In this document: positions 1 through 13,709 of the stretch, one piece after another
Numbering within the stretch: the first letter of the stretch is position 1
How the letters are laid out: each line of letters opens with the position of its first letter
Assembly: GCF_900747795.2 (NCBI RefSeq)
Contig: NC_041395.2
Coordinates: 34,248,097-34,312,096, forward strand
Direction: 5' to 3'
Origin: Erpetoichthys calabaricus
Taxonomy: Eukaryota; Chordata; Cladistia; Polypteriformes; Polypteridae
Length of the DNA stretch: 64,000 bases
Notes under the pieces: generated by a model
Database searches by the model: none
What the model was told of the DNA's origin: nothing
The model's input: only the letters and a program-made list of their open reading frames with translations
Position numbers and translations under genes: made by a program

Positions 1-552
1 ATAACCCAGAGAAAATCCACACAATGAAATAGCAAGAATTTGAATACAGGATTTTGCAGCTGTGAGTCAGTATCTCTATTGATTGTCCTGGTACTGTATT
101 TTATTTTAGTTGAAAAATATAACATTTAATTATTGAAGCAAATAGTTCAGACGTGAATGGCTATTGTTTTCCATTGTGACCTGACTGTTTCTAAGAAAGA
201 AAGTAAGAGAGTGGAAGCATTTAAGAAAATAGTTCAAGTTCTTATTGACAAAATGGCTACATTCAGAGATGAAAGCCGTATGTGATTATAGAGTAACATA
301 AGTGAAATAATACCAGCTGCTATACTTTAAAGTTGAGAAACTTGTAATATTAGTATCTTGTCTATTTAAGCCAATGTAACAATACAAAACTTCTAATTAA
401 TGGGTATGTCAGACTTGCCAACAACAGTTGCTGATTTTGTCTCTGGACCATGTCAGTTTTCACCTCTGAAAATAGCTGGGCATATCAAGTCTAGCAACTG
501 CGTGATGACTTTCCAGCACAGTTGTGCTCATTCATTTTGCTGACAGCCGATA
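1..552. repeat. Duplicated segment, copy 1 (partner at 14758..15900)
   Basis: This segment matches 14758..15227 plus 15811..15900 almost base for base, with scattered substitutions. The match runs to the window edge, so the full unit is longer on the left. It ends where a LINE fragment begins. Copy 1 has no insert at about 470, whereas copy 2 carries a 583-bp solo LTR there. I see no gene in it. It could be an old interspersed repeat or a local segmental duplication. Confidence 0.75.
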
Positions 553-1050
553 GTGTGCTGACCCTGAACATCCAACTGAAGGTATACCAGGCATGTATCC
601 TCAGCACCTTGCTGTATGGCAGCAAATCACCTAGGGAACGTCCATCTTCGCTGCCTATGACACATCCTTGACATCACATGGCAAGACAAAGTTACCAACA
701 CCACCATCCTGCAGCAAGCTGACTTCATGAGCATGCATCTTCACCTTAGACAGAGATTACTGCACTGGCTGTACATTGAATACCAGATGTTCGCATTCCC
801 AAGGATGTCAAGTATAGCGAGCTGGCCACAGGACATTGCCCAGTTGGCCACCCAGTGCTGCAGTGTAAACACGTCTGCAAGTGTGACCTAAAACTGACCG
901 ACATCGACCCAGAGAATTAGGAACAGATCACAGGCAACTGAAGTAGCTGGCGCTGGGTTGTTCAAGAGAGGCGAAGAAAGATGCAATCAGCAGCTAGAGG
1001 ACATGATGGCAATGCAAGAGGCAGAGACAACAAACTTATGCTCAAGTTTC
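545..1050 (+). mobile_element. LINE fragment, C-terminal reverse-transcriptase end (degraded)
   Basis: Conceptual translation in shifting frames gives the pattern seen near the C-terminus of fish non-LTR retrotransposon ORF2: an 'IQLKVYQACILSTLLYGS' block, then remnants of a 'TWQDKV' block and a Cys/Lys-rich tail ending near 'SSWRWVVQ'. Several stops and frame changes interrupt it, so it is a dead 5'-truncated copy. The clade cannot be settled by eye. Confidence 0.6.
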
Positions 1051-2403
1051 AAAATCCAACCTCGTATGCAGTACCTGCAGAAAGCAATTTCATGCAAGTA
1101 TCAGATTGGTGTGCTACTTCAGATGTTTGAACTCAACAGTACTAAGATAACTGACCATGCCATAAGCATCATCTTTGGATGCCTACTACTAGCTTTCTCC
1201 TCACACCACATATTCTTGATGTTGTAAATGTTCTTCTCCATCTCAGTATTGGTCCCCCTAATGTTTCTGTTGTGATTTGACATAATTTTCCCTCATGCAG
1301 AATGCTTTTATCTTGATATCCAGAAGGTACATTAATTCTGCATTGTTCCCACCAAACCAGTCCTGGTGTTGGTGCGAGGTGTACTTTTGACATGTGTCAT
1401 GAATGAAGGGTGTGAGCTGTCTTCATTGCTAATCGACACTTATATCTGTGGTTGTCAGGCCTTTTAGCCAAACAGAAAAGTCACTCCTGAAGTTCGACCT
1501 TTTTGTTTGTGTCTTGGAGGGTTCTGATATTGAGTTTCTTCCTGCTTGTCTTTGGAATCCTTAGGTGTTTCAAGGAAAGTTAAATGTTCATGACTGTGTG
1601 AACATGACAGTAATCTGTCCAGCAGGAAGTTGTCGAATAATTGATCATGTGATGTGAATGTCCTTGTATTTATTCTTCTGATGAAAAAGGGGTGTTGGTG
1701 ATGATGAGCTCATGTTCTGTTTGAACTGTTTAGGGGTATACCATTGGAGTTCATCTTAATAATAGTGACACGTTTTATTTATATAGCACCTTTCCAATAT
1801 GTTTGCATATTGTATTCTTTTTAGTTAGCCAATAAAGGTGTCATTTTGTTTGACTTCTCATTACAATTAAATTCTTTAAAATTTATGAAAGGAATTTTGA
1901 TTGGTCTAACACGTCAGAATTTTTAGTCCTGTTTGAAGTTGCACTTAACAAGGAGTTTATCACTGTAGTCAGAAAACTGCTTCCTTTTGGACTTTTTCAA
2001 GATAATGGTGAAAACAAATCACTTTCTCTTGAATATATTAGGGTATAAATATTAAGAAATATAATGGAGAAAGAACTACTTACTGGGAAAGTACTAATGT
2101 TTTTTGCTGGATCTTCGCAAAACTGAAAAAATAGTGTAATTATGTCACTGCTGTAAGAGAAAATGAGCTATTGCTGTATTTGATCTGTAAGGTGATGTCA
2201 GCATCACTGTGGATTTGTAATGCTGTCATTAACTTCAGATATGTTAGTGAACATAGTGCTGTGATTAAAATGGATCCCAAAGTGAAGGAGACTCAGCCAA
2301 AAAGAATCATTAAGCCAAGCACAACAGGAAAGGCTGAACCAGCTAATCGAAGGCTGGAATGCTAAGTTAGGCATTTTAAGGAAAAAACTAATGAAGATTA
2401 AAA
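1051..2403. other. Non-coding stretch, no gene seen
   Basis: AT-rich sequence with no supported gene. Around 1821..1855 it contains a short motif (agttagccaataaaggtgtc) that recurs in reverse complement near 49390, so part of it is dispersed-repeat debris. Near 1765..1800 is a 'tttatttatatagcacctt' motif shared with the repeats at 29.3 and 37.8 kb. Confidence 0.5.
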
Positions 2404-2411
2404 GTTTAATG

Positions 2412-3434
2412 CACAGGTGTCAAACTCCAGGCCTGGAGGGCTGCAGTGGCTGCAGGTTTTCATTCTAACCCTTTTCCTAATCAGTGACCAGTTTTCACTG
2501 CTAATTCACCTTTTTCCCCTTTATTTTAACAGCCATGTTAAAAGGATTCAGTCCTCTGAATTGATTCGTTTCCTCATTAAATGACAGCCAAACAGAAATG
2601 AGATGTGAAACGAGCCAACAGATGACCAGCTTAAACTGGGGCTTCAAATCCCAACCAGTTCCTTAATGAGACTCTGATGCTTGCTGTTAATTAAACCCGT
2701 TATTTAATTCCACGGCTTGTTGCTGCTCTCATTTTGCAACAGCAGACATTTCCAAAACGGTTGATTTTCTGTTTTTTATAAGAACATCATCAAAGTGTTT
2801 TGGCGAGTTGAGAGATCAACCTTACTGAGACCATCACCTTTCTTTATTTTCAGATATTGTGTGATGTGGTGGCTTGTTTTGTATCTCATTATTGTCCGGC
2901 TACTAATTAAGGAAAAAGAAACAACTAAAGAGGGGCGGCACGGTGGCGCAGTGGGTAGCGCTGCTGCCTCGCAGTTGGGAGATCTGGGGACCTGGGTTCG
3001 ATTCCCGGGTCCTCCCTGCGTGGAGTTTGCATGTTCTCCCCGTGTCTGCGTGGGTTTCCTCCGGGCGCTCCGGTTTCCTCCCACAGTCCAAAGACATGCA
3101 GGTTAGGTGGATTGGCGATTCTAAATTGTCCCTAGTGTGTGCTTGGTGTGTGGGTGTGTTTGTGTGTGTCCTGTGGTGGGCTGGCACCCTGCCCAGGATT
3201 GTTTCCTGCCTTGTGCCCTGTGTTGGCTGGGATTGGCTCCAGCAGAACCCTGTGACCCTGTGTTCGGATTCAGCAGGTTGGAAAATGGATGGATGGATGA
3301 AACAACTAAAGGGCCTGAGTCAAGTTAATTAAAAGAAGTAATTAGCAGAAAAAATTGGTCACTATTTAAGAAGATGGTTAGAATGAAAACCTGCAGCCAC
3401 TGTGGCCCTCCAGGACTGGAGTTCGACACCCCTG
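2412..3434. mobile_element. hAT-like MITE with 8-bp target duplication, split by a SINE
   Basis: The ends are inverted repeats: the left end starts CACAGGTGTCAAACTCC and the right end, read in reverse, starts CAGGGGTGTCGAACTCC. The similarity continues for about 60 bases through a 'tgcaggttttcattctaacc' block. Both sides are flanked by a perfect 8-bp direct repeat, GTTTAATG (2404..2411 and 3435..3442), the length typical of hAT transposons. No transposase is present, so it is non-autonomous. A SINE with its own target duplication sits inside (2931..3298), leaving roughly 640 bp of original element. Confidence 0.8.
2931..3298 (+). mobile_element. Full-length tRNA-derived SINE (GGATGG-tailed family)
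   Basis: The head resembles a tRNA-type RNA polymerase III promoter, with an A-box-like tggcgcagtgggtagcg near the start and a B-box-like gggttcgattcc about 50 bases on. The body continues to a tail of GGATGGATGGATG. A perfect 13-bp target duplication, GAAACAACTAAAG, flanks it at 2918..2930 and 3299..3311. This is the best reference copy in the window; many shorter copies match its 3' part. Confidence 0.9.
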
Positions 3435-3442
3435 GTTTAATG

Positions 3443-6271
3443 GAAGATAATGGCAATGTAAAATTGTGTCCACAATATTGTCTGTGCAGTTCTCAAATCT
3501 ATATGCGGAGTTTTGTGACATCAATGATGCAGTAAAGTACATATGTCTGAAGCAGTAAAGTACATATGTCTGAAGAAGAAAAAAATCAAGATCTGGGTGG
3601 GTTTCCCAAAAGCTTAATAGTGCTAAGAACAACATTAACTTGCAAGTATGTGCATCGTGAGAAAGGTGGCTTCTCAAAACTCTTCGGAACTAAAGCTGCA
3701 GTCATTGCCGGTGCTAGATTATTTTGCGCCCTAGGCCAAGCTTATTAGTGCGCCTACCAAATATTTGGTAGCTATAACCCATATAGCTGTTTTTTATCTC
3801 GCCTTATGATCTGCACAATAGATAAATGCCTAATTTGCTTTAATGGTGGTGCCAGCCCTGGTTGTACGTTTATAGCTATATCTGACCCGACTCATACGTT
3901 AATCCTAAAGTACAACTTTAACTGGCTACCTCCTGCAGAACCTAAGCAACAGACATTGACAGCAAAGAGAGTGTCAGAAAGAATTACAAAACAAAAAGCT
4001 ATATCCAGCTGAATTTACCAAATCAAACCAAACCAAATATGGTATACATATGATCTAGAAACCATTTCAAAGTGTTACCACATTGGTATTTTCTACTTGA
4101 AAGATATACTGTAAGCCTTGAGAAAAATTAAGATATATGTTACAGCAAAAAGGAGCGCAGTATTTTAGGCAGTTATGTTGAAAAGAACAAGGCTAATTCT
4201 ACATCATGGGTTGTCCTGTTAGCCAGTAGATGCTGGGTGTTGCAGGACCCAATTACAGGAATGTGTGTACTCACTCCATTCTTAGATATTGTGGCACACA
4301 TAGTTATATCATGTCCATACAGCCCAGGGACATCAACTGTAGCTCTCTGTAAAGTATCATCTGACCACCCCACCTACATTTGCACAGGTTTCATCATCCA
4401 CTTAAAACTCTGTTTATGCAAAATTTCTTTTATATTTCACCATTGAATACATTTTTTGACAACTGAATAAATAATTTTGCATGTGATGACTTACACTATA
4501 TCCACACGTGTCTAAATATTTTGCAGAACTAAACAAATGAAAAGCGTATAATTCATTTTGGCAACATAACCAATACAACTGATTTTTAGGCTATACCTAA
4601 TCTTATATACAAACCAACAGTAAACTAAAAGAATAAAAACAATGAGAAATAACATTCTGTTGTGAGATACCGCCATAAGGGTGTGCAGGTTTACAAATGT
4701 GGTAATGAGAAGTACTATTTTAATTTTAGGATTTGTCCATAGCAACTGAGAAAAACTGTAAATTGACAATTCTTGCACAAACCTTGCACATTAGCAGTAT
4801 GACATTTTTATTGCTTATCTTATAATATAAACCAGATAAATGACTTGTTTTTAACTATTTTTTCTGTCTTCTAGGCACAAAGAGCAAGTCCAAAGGCTGC
4901 TTTCATCCATAGGTCTTGTGAAGATGAAGGCAGTGGCAGAAATTTTTAAAAGTATTAATCAAGACAGAAACAATGAATATAATTCTCATCAGATGCATCT
5001 AATAATTCAACTCATAAGTCAAAACAACATTTTCAATTTTAAATTGGAATTCTGCAAACTAATAGATGAAAAGAAAACTTATGGTTGAAATTCTAACAAC
5101 AAAACCCTGATTATGAGATCTTCCAGACTGGCACTCTGCTTTTGTCTTAAATTTTCACTCTTGCAGTGTCACATCAAAGGAAGGAAATCCATTTATGACA
5201 CAAGATCAGTCTAAACAAATAAAAAAAATGTGAATAATTTGTTTTATGAAAGTAATGCATGAAACCCATCACTGTAACAACTATATGTCTTAGAGTGCAA
5301 TCACACACTTTGCTATACCAGATAAGTTTGGGACGTCCAATAACTCTAACAAGCATATATTTAAAATAAAAGAGGAATCTGCAGTTCACAAACTTCACTG
5401 TGCAGGCAGTTTCTCAGAGCTGTGAAACTAACACTGTAATTACTAAAATGCTGCCTTTTCCTTGAAAATATTACTTATCCCTTCTAGCTGTCTTTTATAG
5501 AGTGATGCACTGTTGAGAGTTCTTTTTCTTCAACCCAGACTTCTCCTTCTACATCCAAAACATTGCACCTCTGAAGTGAATTAAATAGGCCTGAGCATGA
5601 AATCTAGTTATTATTGATACATAATTATCCAAAACTTGTAAAACCAATTAACTAAAACAATTAATTGCATTGATTCATGATTTAGCATTTAAAAATTAAA
5701 AAGCAATACGACCCGTAAAATGCTTGGTCATTATATGAAGCTTTCAGGTACACCCTGTGTTTGTGAGGGTTTTTCCAGATAATCTAGTTTAATTTGACAT
5801 TCAAGAGTTGTGCTGGTTAGGGTGATTAATCCTTTGTGAATGAGTGTGTTATGAATGAACAAATGCACCAAAATGGATTGACATCAGTTCTATTGATGGT
5901 TCCTGTCTTGTACACGATGCTCAATGTCCTATCCTCGCTTCATGCAAGTATGAACTGGAGTCAACAATTTTGATAAAGTATGCATTGCTGAATGAATGGC
6001 TTAGGAACTGTTGTGAAAAAGGCAAACGAGGTAAAGTACAAAGAAAGAAAAAAAGAAGAATTCTGTAAAAGGAAAAGCAAACCAAATTCTCATACAAATA
6101 TCTGACACATTTATGTATACCAGTGTAGTATTTGAACAATCATCAGTTCTTTAGCGTATTAATTGTTGGTAACCTTTACTTTCACTTAATATTGAAATAA
6201 ATGAAGTACATTTTTTCAGATATCCAACTCTGAAATTATTTCATTTCTTGGGAAACAAATCACACTTTAGG
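3443..6271. other. AT-rich non-coding stretch
   Basis: No gene, RNA or clear mobile element is recognised. The open frames here are short, lack codon bias and resemble nothing known to me. A short tandem duplication of 'gcagtaaagtacatatgtctga' type lies near 3530..3572. Confidence 0.5.

Positions 6272-6337
<66 letters not shown>
6272..6337. repeat. (AAT)n microsatellite
   Basis: About 22 uninterrupted ATA/AAT trinucleotide units. Confidence 0.97.
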
Positions 6338-6769
6338 GCTGTATTTATAATCTATTATTTGGGAACATAAATTAATTAACCACACAATTGCTTGGAATTT
6401 AAACTGAGAATTTAATAATGCGTCTTTTTGCTTTCATCGAGGTTACTCACCTTTAATTAGTGAGATAAATTGTAAACTTTTCATGACTATGTCATTTTGC
6501 AACCAAAAAAAAGATTTTGAACAGTGTGCCTTATCTAAATGTGCAGTGTTGTTCACTCTAGTTTGTGGACCTTTCAGCCTTGACAAAGGCAGTGGATGGG
6601 ATTATGTAAATTCAGAATCCGGATTTCTTTAAAAACAGCCACAATACTACAGCAATTTATGTTAAATGTAATTAGTTTAACGTAGGTCTACAGAAAACTT
6701 GTTTTTAAATTAACGTTTAAAGTTATTTGCAACGGACAAAACTGAACAGTGCAATCTACTTCTTTTAAT

Positions 6770-6895
6770 CCATCCATCCATTATCCAACCCGCTGAATCC
6801 GAACACAGGGTCACGGGGGTCTGCTGGAGCCAATCCCAGCCAACACAGGGCACAAGGCAGGAACCAATCCTGGGTGGGGTGCCAACCCACCGCAG
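6770..6895 (-). mobile_element. 5'-truncated SINE (126 bp)
   Basis: This is the 3' part of the GGATGG-tailed SINE in minus orientation, ending upstream at the point CTGCGGTGGGTTGG. It is flanked by a 13-bp direct repeat, TACTTCTTTTAAT (6757..6769 and 6896..6908). It lies about 95 bp downstream of the recombination signal of the first IGHV segment. Confidence 0.88.
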
Positions 6896-6988
6896 TACTT
6901 CTTTTAATGAATTCTGATATTACTGTAAGATTAACAGATGTGAAATATTACTTTTGACTAAATGAAAATCACACAAACTGAGCAGGCG

Positions 6989-7026
6989 TGTTTTTGTAAA
7001 GACAGTCAACTGCACGCATCACTGTG
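6989..7026 (-). promoter_or_regulatory. V(D)J recombination signal (IGHV A1), 22-bp spacer
   Basis: Directly after the V codons comes a perfect CACAGTG heptamer (7020..7026), then a spacer (6998..7019) and an ACAAAAACA nonamer (6989..6997). By my count the spacer is 22 bp, one short of the usual 23 but within the tolerated range. Confidence 0.88.
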
Positions 7027-7475
7027 ACGATCGAGCACAGTAATACACCGCCGTGTCATCCGCTGTCAGGGCGTTCATTTGCAGATATGCGCCATTGCTA
7101 TCCGTCGAGATGGTGAATTTCCCTTTGATTGAGTTCGCGTAGTACGTGTAACTTTTATCTCCTCTTTCGTTTGCCAGCCATTCCAGACCTTTTCCCGGAG
7201 GTTGTCTGATCCAGAACAGGTAGTAGGTGGTGCCACTGAAAGTAAATCCAGAAATCGAACAAGACAGCCTGAGGGACTGGCCGGGCTGTCTCTGTTCTGC
7301 TTCGGACTGCTTCAAGATTACCTGACATCGAACACCTAAATTGTGTTACAAAAAAAAAAAAAAAAGTCAGTGAGTAAATTGATGTTCAAAATGGAAAATG
7401 TACATAATTACACTAAAACATAAGCTTACATGCAATGAGATATAAAGTAAAGATAAAAATGCAGCACGGAAACAT
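7027..7475 (-). CDS. IGHV: Immunoglobulin heavy-chain V segment, family A (copy 1)
   Basis: Germline V segment for the antibody heavy chain; after joining to D and J it forms the antigen-binding domain of B-cell IgH. The leader exon (7430..7475) encodes [15 protein letters not shown] plus one base, a hydrophobic signal peptide, followed by a GTAAGC donor. The V exon (7027..7335) follows an AG acceptor and begins with the matching two bases, giving (C)VRC then [11 protein letters not shown]. Framework landmarks are intact: the first Cys in LRLSCSISG, Trp in [15 protein letters not shown], and the second Cys in DTAVYYCAR. There are no stops. A recombination signal follows directly and a one-off octamer lies upstream. 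It looks functional. Its nearest relative is the segment at 63.3 kb, with about six amino-acid differences in the V exon. Confidence 0.93.
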
Positions 7476-7586
7476 AGCTATTTGCTTTTCTTTTTACTGC
7501 TTTGGAAGTAAGAAAAACCAAAACGAGACAAAACAAGTACGAAAACAAATCCTTATAAACATGAACTTTTTAAAGATCAGCATTCT

Positions 7587-7594
7587 GTTTGCAT
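7587..7594 (-). promoter_or_regulatory. Octamer-like promoter element (IGHV A1)
   Basis: On the minus strand this reads ATGCAAAC, one base off the ATGCAAAT octamer bound by Oct factors in Ig promoters. It lies about 112 bp upstream of the leader ATG. A TATA-like TTTATAAGG lies between them at 7551..7559. Confidence 0.65.
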
Positions 7595-8015
7595 AAATGT
7601 TAATTTCCTGTAAGATGATATGATGTTGTAGGCGGGGTAGATATGCAGAATACCCTTAAATAAATATGCAGTTATCATAAGACAATATTTTAAAAAGCAG
7701 GGATAGTGCAACTGGGAAATGTTTGGCAGGAAATATAACATGAGAAGAGCTTTTTTTTAACTCTATTTTGCGGGTATAAGTTACTCCAATTGGTAAGCAT
7801 GGGAAATGCATTGGATCTTAAGGCAAAAACGGTGGATTTTAAATGATACTATAAAAAGATTACACTACTCAAAAGTAAACTTTTCTTTAATAATAACAGA
7901 ACTAGTATCTATGCAATGATAAATTAAAAGTATATGAAACGCTCAGGATGGAGCAAAGTCAAAGTTCCTAAACAGGTGGGAAAATATTTTCATTGATCCT
8001 TTTAGATCATGAATA

Positions 8016-8144
8016 TCCATCCATCCATCCATTTTCCAACCCGCTGAATCCGAACACAAGGTCACGGGTGTGCTGGGGCCAATCCCAGCCAACACAGGGC
8101 ACAAGGCAGGAAACAATCCCGGGCAGGGTGCCAACCCACCTCAG
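8016..8144 (-). mobile_element. 5'-truncated SINE (129 bp)
   Basis: Same 3' SINE portion as at 6770..6895 and truncated at the same upstream point (CTGAGGTGGGTTGG here). A 12-bp direct repeat, AGATCATGAATA, flanks it (8004..8015 and 8145..8156). Confidence 0.87.
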
Positions 8145-8617
8145 AGATCATGAATAGTTTTTGTTTATTACTGTGAGCACACCATAGAGAAAAAAAGAAC
8201 GCCTTTCTCTATAGAGGTTAAGATAATAACAATAAATATGGGAAAACATAGCAAGGGTTATTCAAAAGTCATTAGGTTAAAATTCTTTTTAAAAAACAGC
8301 TCAGATATGTAAAAATCAATTGTTTTTAAACTAGGTCGTAATCTGGCTTTGCAGCTGACATATCTTTTCGTTTTCTTTCGTTGTGTTTAACAAATACAAT
8401 CATAAGTGAAAGTAATTTGTTTAGTGAATTGATATCGTGAGATGGTATTTCTGCCTGTAATCTCAGAATATCACTAGCAGTGCAGACTGAAATTATACCC
8501 ATGAACAGTTTTACAAGAACACGCCATTCAGTCCGTGCTGTTTCTGCTCTCACCTATTTGTTCAACTCAAAACAGAGATTTCAAGGTCCCTAATGTAGTG
8601 CTGACCCCGACATAGCT

Positions 8618-9805
<1,188 letters not shown>

Positions 9806-9930
9806 CTGCGGTGGGTTGGCACCCTGCCCAGGATTGGTTCCTGCCTTGTGCCCTGTGTTGGCTGGGATTGGCTCCAGCAGACCCCCGTGACCCTTCGGAT
9901 TCAGCGGGTTGAAAAATGGATGGATGGATA
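9806..9930 (+). mobile_element. 5'-truncated SINE (125 bp)
   Basis: Starts at CTGCGGTGGGTTGGCACC, the same breakpoint as two minus-strand copies near 6.9 and 8.1 kb, and ends in GGATGGATGGATA. I could not see a clear target duplication. Confidence 0.82.
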
Positions 9931-10487
9931 TCCAATGGACAACAACGGCAGCAAACAATTTAAACTTCAGACACTTTAAGGCAATCTAAACTTATCCGAA
10001 GGCGCATCTACCAGAACGTTTTTCAACAACTTCACCGGAACGTTAAAATAGAAAGTTATTTTGTTTGTTACCAGAATGTTATCTGGGACGTTATCAAATA
10101 ACCATTTAGTACCCTTTAAAGAACTCGTTGTGTGCATGTGTGGGGGCTGCCAGATGGTGCTACTCTATAATTTGTGCTTTGCTGGAGGCAGCAGAGTTAG
10201 TGAATTCAGAAATGCTTTTAATGAATGTTCAGAAACATTAAAATTCTGACCGCAAAAATGCTTTCATTTATTTTTCAGATTAATGTTTTTTCATCTTCCT
10301 CTGCATCATCACCCACAATCGCTTGAATGTCTGACTTGTAGTCCTTCATTCTTTAACATTATTTTTAATATAAAAAATGCAAAAATTTAAAATTGTAAAT
10401 CCAATTATTTTTTAAAATAAATTATAATAATATCAATAGATATGTTAGGTTTGTTAAAAACAGTTATAATTTAGTATAGCAATTTAA

Positions 10488-10654
<167 letters not shown>

Positions 10655-11497
10655 AAAACCAGGGTCTGCATCTGAGACTTACTGGTGGCTATGCACACAG
10701 CCATATAGGCCTCAGTAGCATGGAGAGACTGAAAAAAGTGCTTGCTCAAAGTTCTGAGTGTGCACCCATCCCCATACCTTCCATATGTGCAGGAGCTCCT
10801 TTTATAGCCATCTTCACTGCACATCCCCACCCTCTCTGCCAGTTCACAGCATCCTGGAGAGCATATCCTTCACAGGTTTGGACCTGGGGCATGACAGTAT
10901 TATATGTGCACATAACTGAAGATTTAAGATAAATTGTGAATAACCCTAATGAAAACATATTGTGGTCATTGCAACAAGAAGAGGTTATCTCTGTTAGACA
11001 GATTTTCAGGTGTGCAAATAGAGATTAAGAATGGAATCATACAAATGAAATACCTAAGAAACAGGAAAATGCGATCATTGTACCTGGAAGGTTGCTTTAA
11101 TATGTTTGTATTATCTATGCTAAGGGATTCCAATCTTAGTCATTGGAGACCTGGGTGGTTGCAGGTTTTGCTTTAACCAATCTTCATATTAGAAAGTTCC
11201 CTATGCTAATGAAACAAGTTTTTAAAATTTTATGTTTAATTACCCTTCTCATGCTGCCTGGTCATGCTTTCTGATATTTTAGATTTTGTCTGAAACTGGT
11301 GACATGATACATGTTGGTTGGGCATCCAAGTAAGAATTCCACTATACTCCGTACATTTGACCATACTACTATTAGTACTAATACAAGTAACATTAAATAA
11401 CACCAACAATGACTTATTTCTTTGTAAATTATTAATTTGTCAGACTATACCATTAAACAAATCAATGAAGATTTTGTAAGGAGTTTAATATTATATA

Positions 11498-13142
11498 CAG
11501 TTAGGTCCATAAATATTTGGACAGAGACAACTTTTTTCTAATTTTGGTTGTGTACATTACCACAATAAATTTTAAATGAAACAACTCTGATGCAGTTGAA
11601 GTGCAGACTGTCAGATTTAATTCAGTGGGGTGAACAAAACGACTGCATAAAAATGTGAGACAACTAAAGCATTTTTTGAACACAATCCCTTCATTTCAGG
11701 GGCTCAAAAGTAATTGGACAATTGACTCAAAGGCTATTTCATGGGCAGGTGTGGGCAAGTCCGTCATTATGTCATTATCAATTAAGCAGATAAAAGACCT
11801 GGAGTTGATTTGAGGTGTGGTGCTTGCATGTGGAAGATTTTGCTGTGAACAGACAACATGCGGTCAAAGGAGCTCTCCATGCAGGTGAAAGAAGCCATCC
11901 TTAAGCTGTGAAAACAGAAAAAAACCCATCTGAGAAATTGCTACAATATTACGAGTGGCAAAATCTACACTTTGGTACATCCTGAGAAAAAAAGCAAGCA
12001 CTAGTGAACTCAGCAACGCAAAAAGACCTGGACGTCCACGGAAGACAATAGTGGTGGATGATCGCAGAATCATTTCCATGGTGAAGAGATACCCCTTCAC
12101 AACACCCAACCAAGTGAACAACACTCTCCAGGGGGTAGGCGTATCGATATCCAAGTCTACCATAAAGAGAAGACTGCATGAAAGTAAATACAGAGGGTGC
12201 ACTGCAAGGTGCAAGCCACTCATAAGCCTCAAGAATAGAAAGGCTAGATTGAACTTTGCTAAAGAACATCTAAAAAAGTTCTGGAAAAACATTCTTTGGA
12301 CAGATGAAACCAAGATCAACCTCTACCAGAATGATGGCAAGAAAAAAGTATGGAGAAGGCGTGGAACAGCTCATTATCCAAAGCATACCACATCATCTGT
12401 AAAACATGGTGGAGGCAGTGTGATGGCTTGGGCGTGCATGGCTGCCAGTGGCACTGGGACACTAGTGTTTATTGATGATGTGACACAGGACAGAAGCAGC
12501 CGAATGAATTCTGAGGTGTTCAGAGACATACTGTCTGCTCAAATCCAGCTAAATGCAATCAAATTGATTGGGCAGCGTTTCATGATACAGATGGACAATG
12601 ACCCAAAACATTCAGCCAAAGCAACCCAGGAGTTTATTAAAGCAAAGAAGTGGAATAATTCTTGAATAGCCAAGTCAGTCACCTGATCTTAACCCAATTG
12701 AGCAGGCATTTCACTTGTTGAAGACTAAACTTCGCACAGAAAGGCCCACAAACAAACAGCAACTGAAAGCCGCTGCAGTAAAGGCCTGGCAGAGCATTAA
12801 AATGGAGGAAACTCAGCATCTGGTGATGTCCATGAGTTCAAGACTTCAGGCTGCCATTGCCAGCAAAAGGTTTTCAACCAAGTATTAGAAATGAACATTT
12901 TATTTCCAGTTATTTAATTTGTCCAATTACTTTTGAGCCCCTGAAATGAAGGGATTGTGTTAAAAAAATGCTTTAGTTGCCTCACATTTTTATGCAATCA
13001 TTTTGTTCTCCCCACTGAATTAAAACTGAAAGTCTGCACTTCAACTGCACCTGAGTTGTTTCATTTAAAATTCATTATGGTAATGTACAGAACCAAAATT
13101 AGAAAAAAGTTGTCTCTGTCCAAATATTTATGGACCTAACTG
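11498..13142 (+). mobile_element. Complete-ended Tc1-type DNA transposon (1645 bp)
   Basis: Bounded by long inverted repeats: the left end starts CAGTTAGGTCCATAAATATT and the right end reads as its inverse. The similarity extends about 200 bp inward to 'tcaggggctcaaaagtaatt'. TA dinucleotides flank it (11496..11497 and 13143..13144), the Tc1/mariner target. It contains one decayed transposase gene. Both ends are present, but it is not autonomous. Confidence 0.93.
11858..12888 (+). pseudogene. Tc1-like transposase pseudogene (DD34E)
   Basis: Encodes a Tc1-family transposase of about 340 residues: an N-terminal helix-turn-helix region (VKEAIL... then VAKSTLWYILRKK), a GRPRK AT-hook-like motif, and the catalytic triad in WTDETKINLY (Asp), QMDNDPKHS (Asp) and SPDLNPIE (Glu). 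The open part runs 11955..12665. It starts from ATG at 11858 and is broken by a stop after about 16 codons with a frame change just after it, and by a second frame change near 12655 before the Glu block; the C-terminus ends KRFSTKY. Antisense open frames here are shadows. Confidence 0.92.
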
Positions 13143-13709
13143 TATATCTTGTGTTGAGCTGAATTGTATCTCAGTTTGTAAAAACTTTAAAACCTTCATA
13201 CCACACATCAAAATCTAATCAACTGCTGCAATTAAAACTATAGAAAAGCTTGTCAATCTAGCCCCAGGCTAGTATACACTTAAATGCAATTATGCTTATT
13301 ATTATTAGAATTTGGGTAATTTACGAAATATTTCTTCTATTTCAAGTTGGCAGGGTTAGCACCACAATCAGATGCAACTCATTAACGTGATATTGATGGG
13401 ATACCCAAGACAGTGCATACTTGTCACACATGCATTTCAGAGGGTCATCTTATAGGCTCCTCCCTGTAATAACCCCACAGGCTGAGAGGGGGTGCTCTCA
13501 CTAATTTCGTTACCTTCCTTTGTCTCCACAGTACCAAGAAACTACCCAGTGGGGGCAACTGACTCCATCCCTTTCGGCACCCCTGGCTCATAAAACCCCA
13601 GCTGCCCGGAAGAAAGTGTCCCTTGTTAACAAGAGAGCTGGAGAAACAGAAAGCCTTGACAGGCAGCACTTTTCTGTTAGTACACTAGAGGGTGGCATTT
13701 TTTTCTGTA
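13143..13709. other. Non-coding stretch; possible dispersed repeat at 13440..13700
   Basis: No gene is seen. The GC-richer part near 13440..13700 (gggggcaactgactccatcc and onward) stands out from its AT-rich surroundings and resembles repeat-derived sequence, but I cannot assign a family. Confidence 0.35.

Noticed and set aside
2931-3010. A tRNA gene
   Set aside because: A and B box-like motifs are present, but no tRNA cloverleaf can be folded with confidence and the sequence continues into a SINE body with a target duplication.
2943-3332. Open frames over the SINE (also at 24549..24915 and 35219..35743)
   Set aside because: They repeat at every SINE copy and are translations of the SINE body, not genes.
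11864-12319. 151-codon open frame on the minus strand
   Set aside because: Antisense shadow of the Tc1 transposase.
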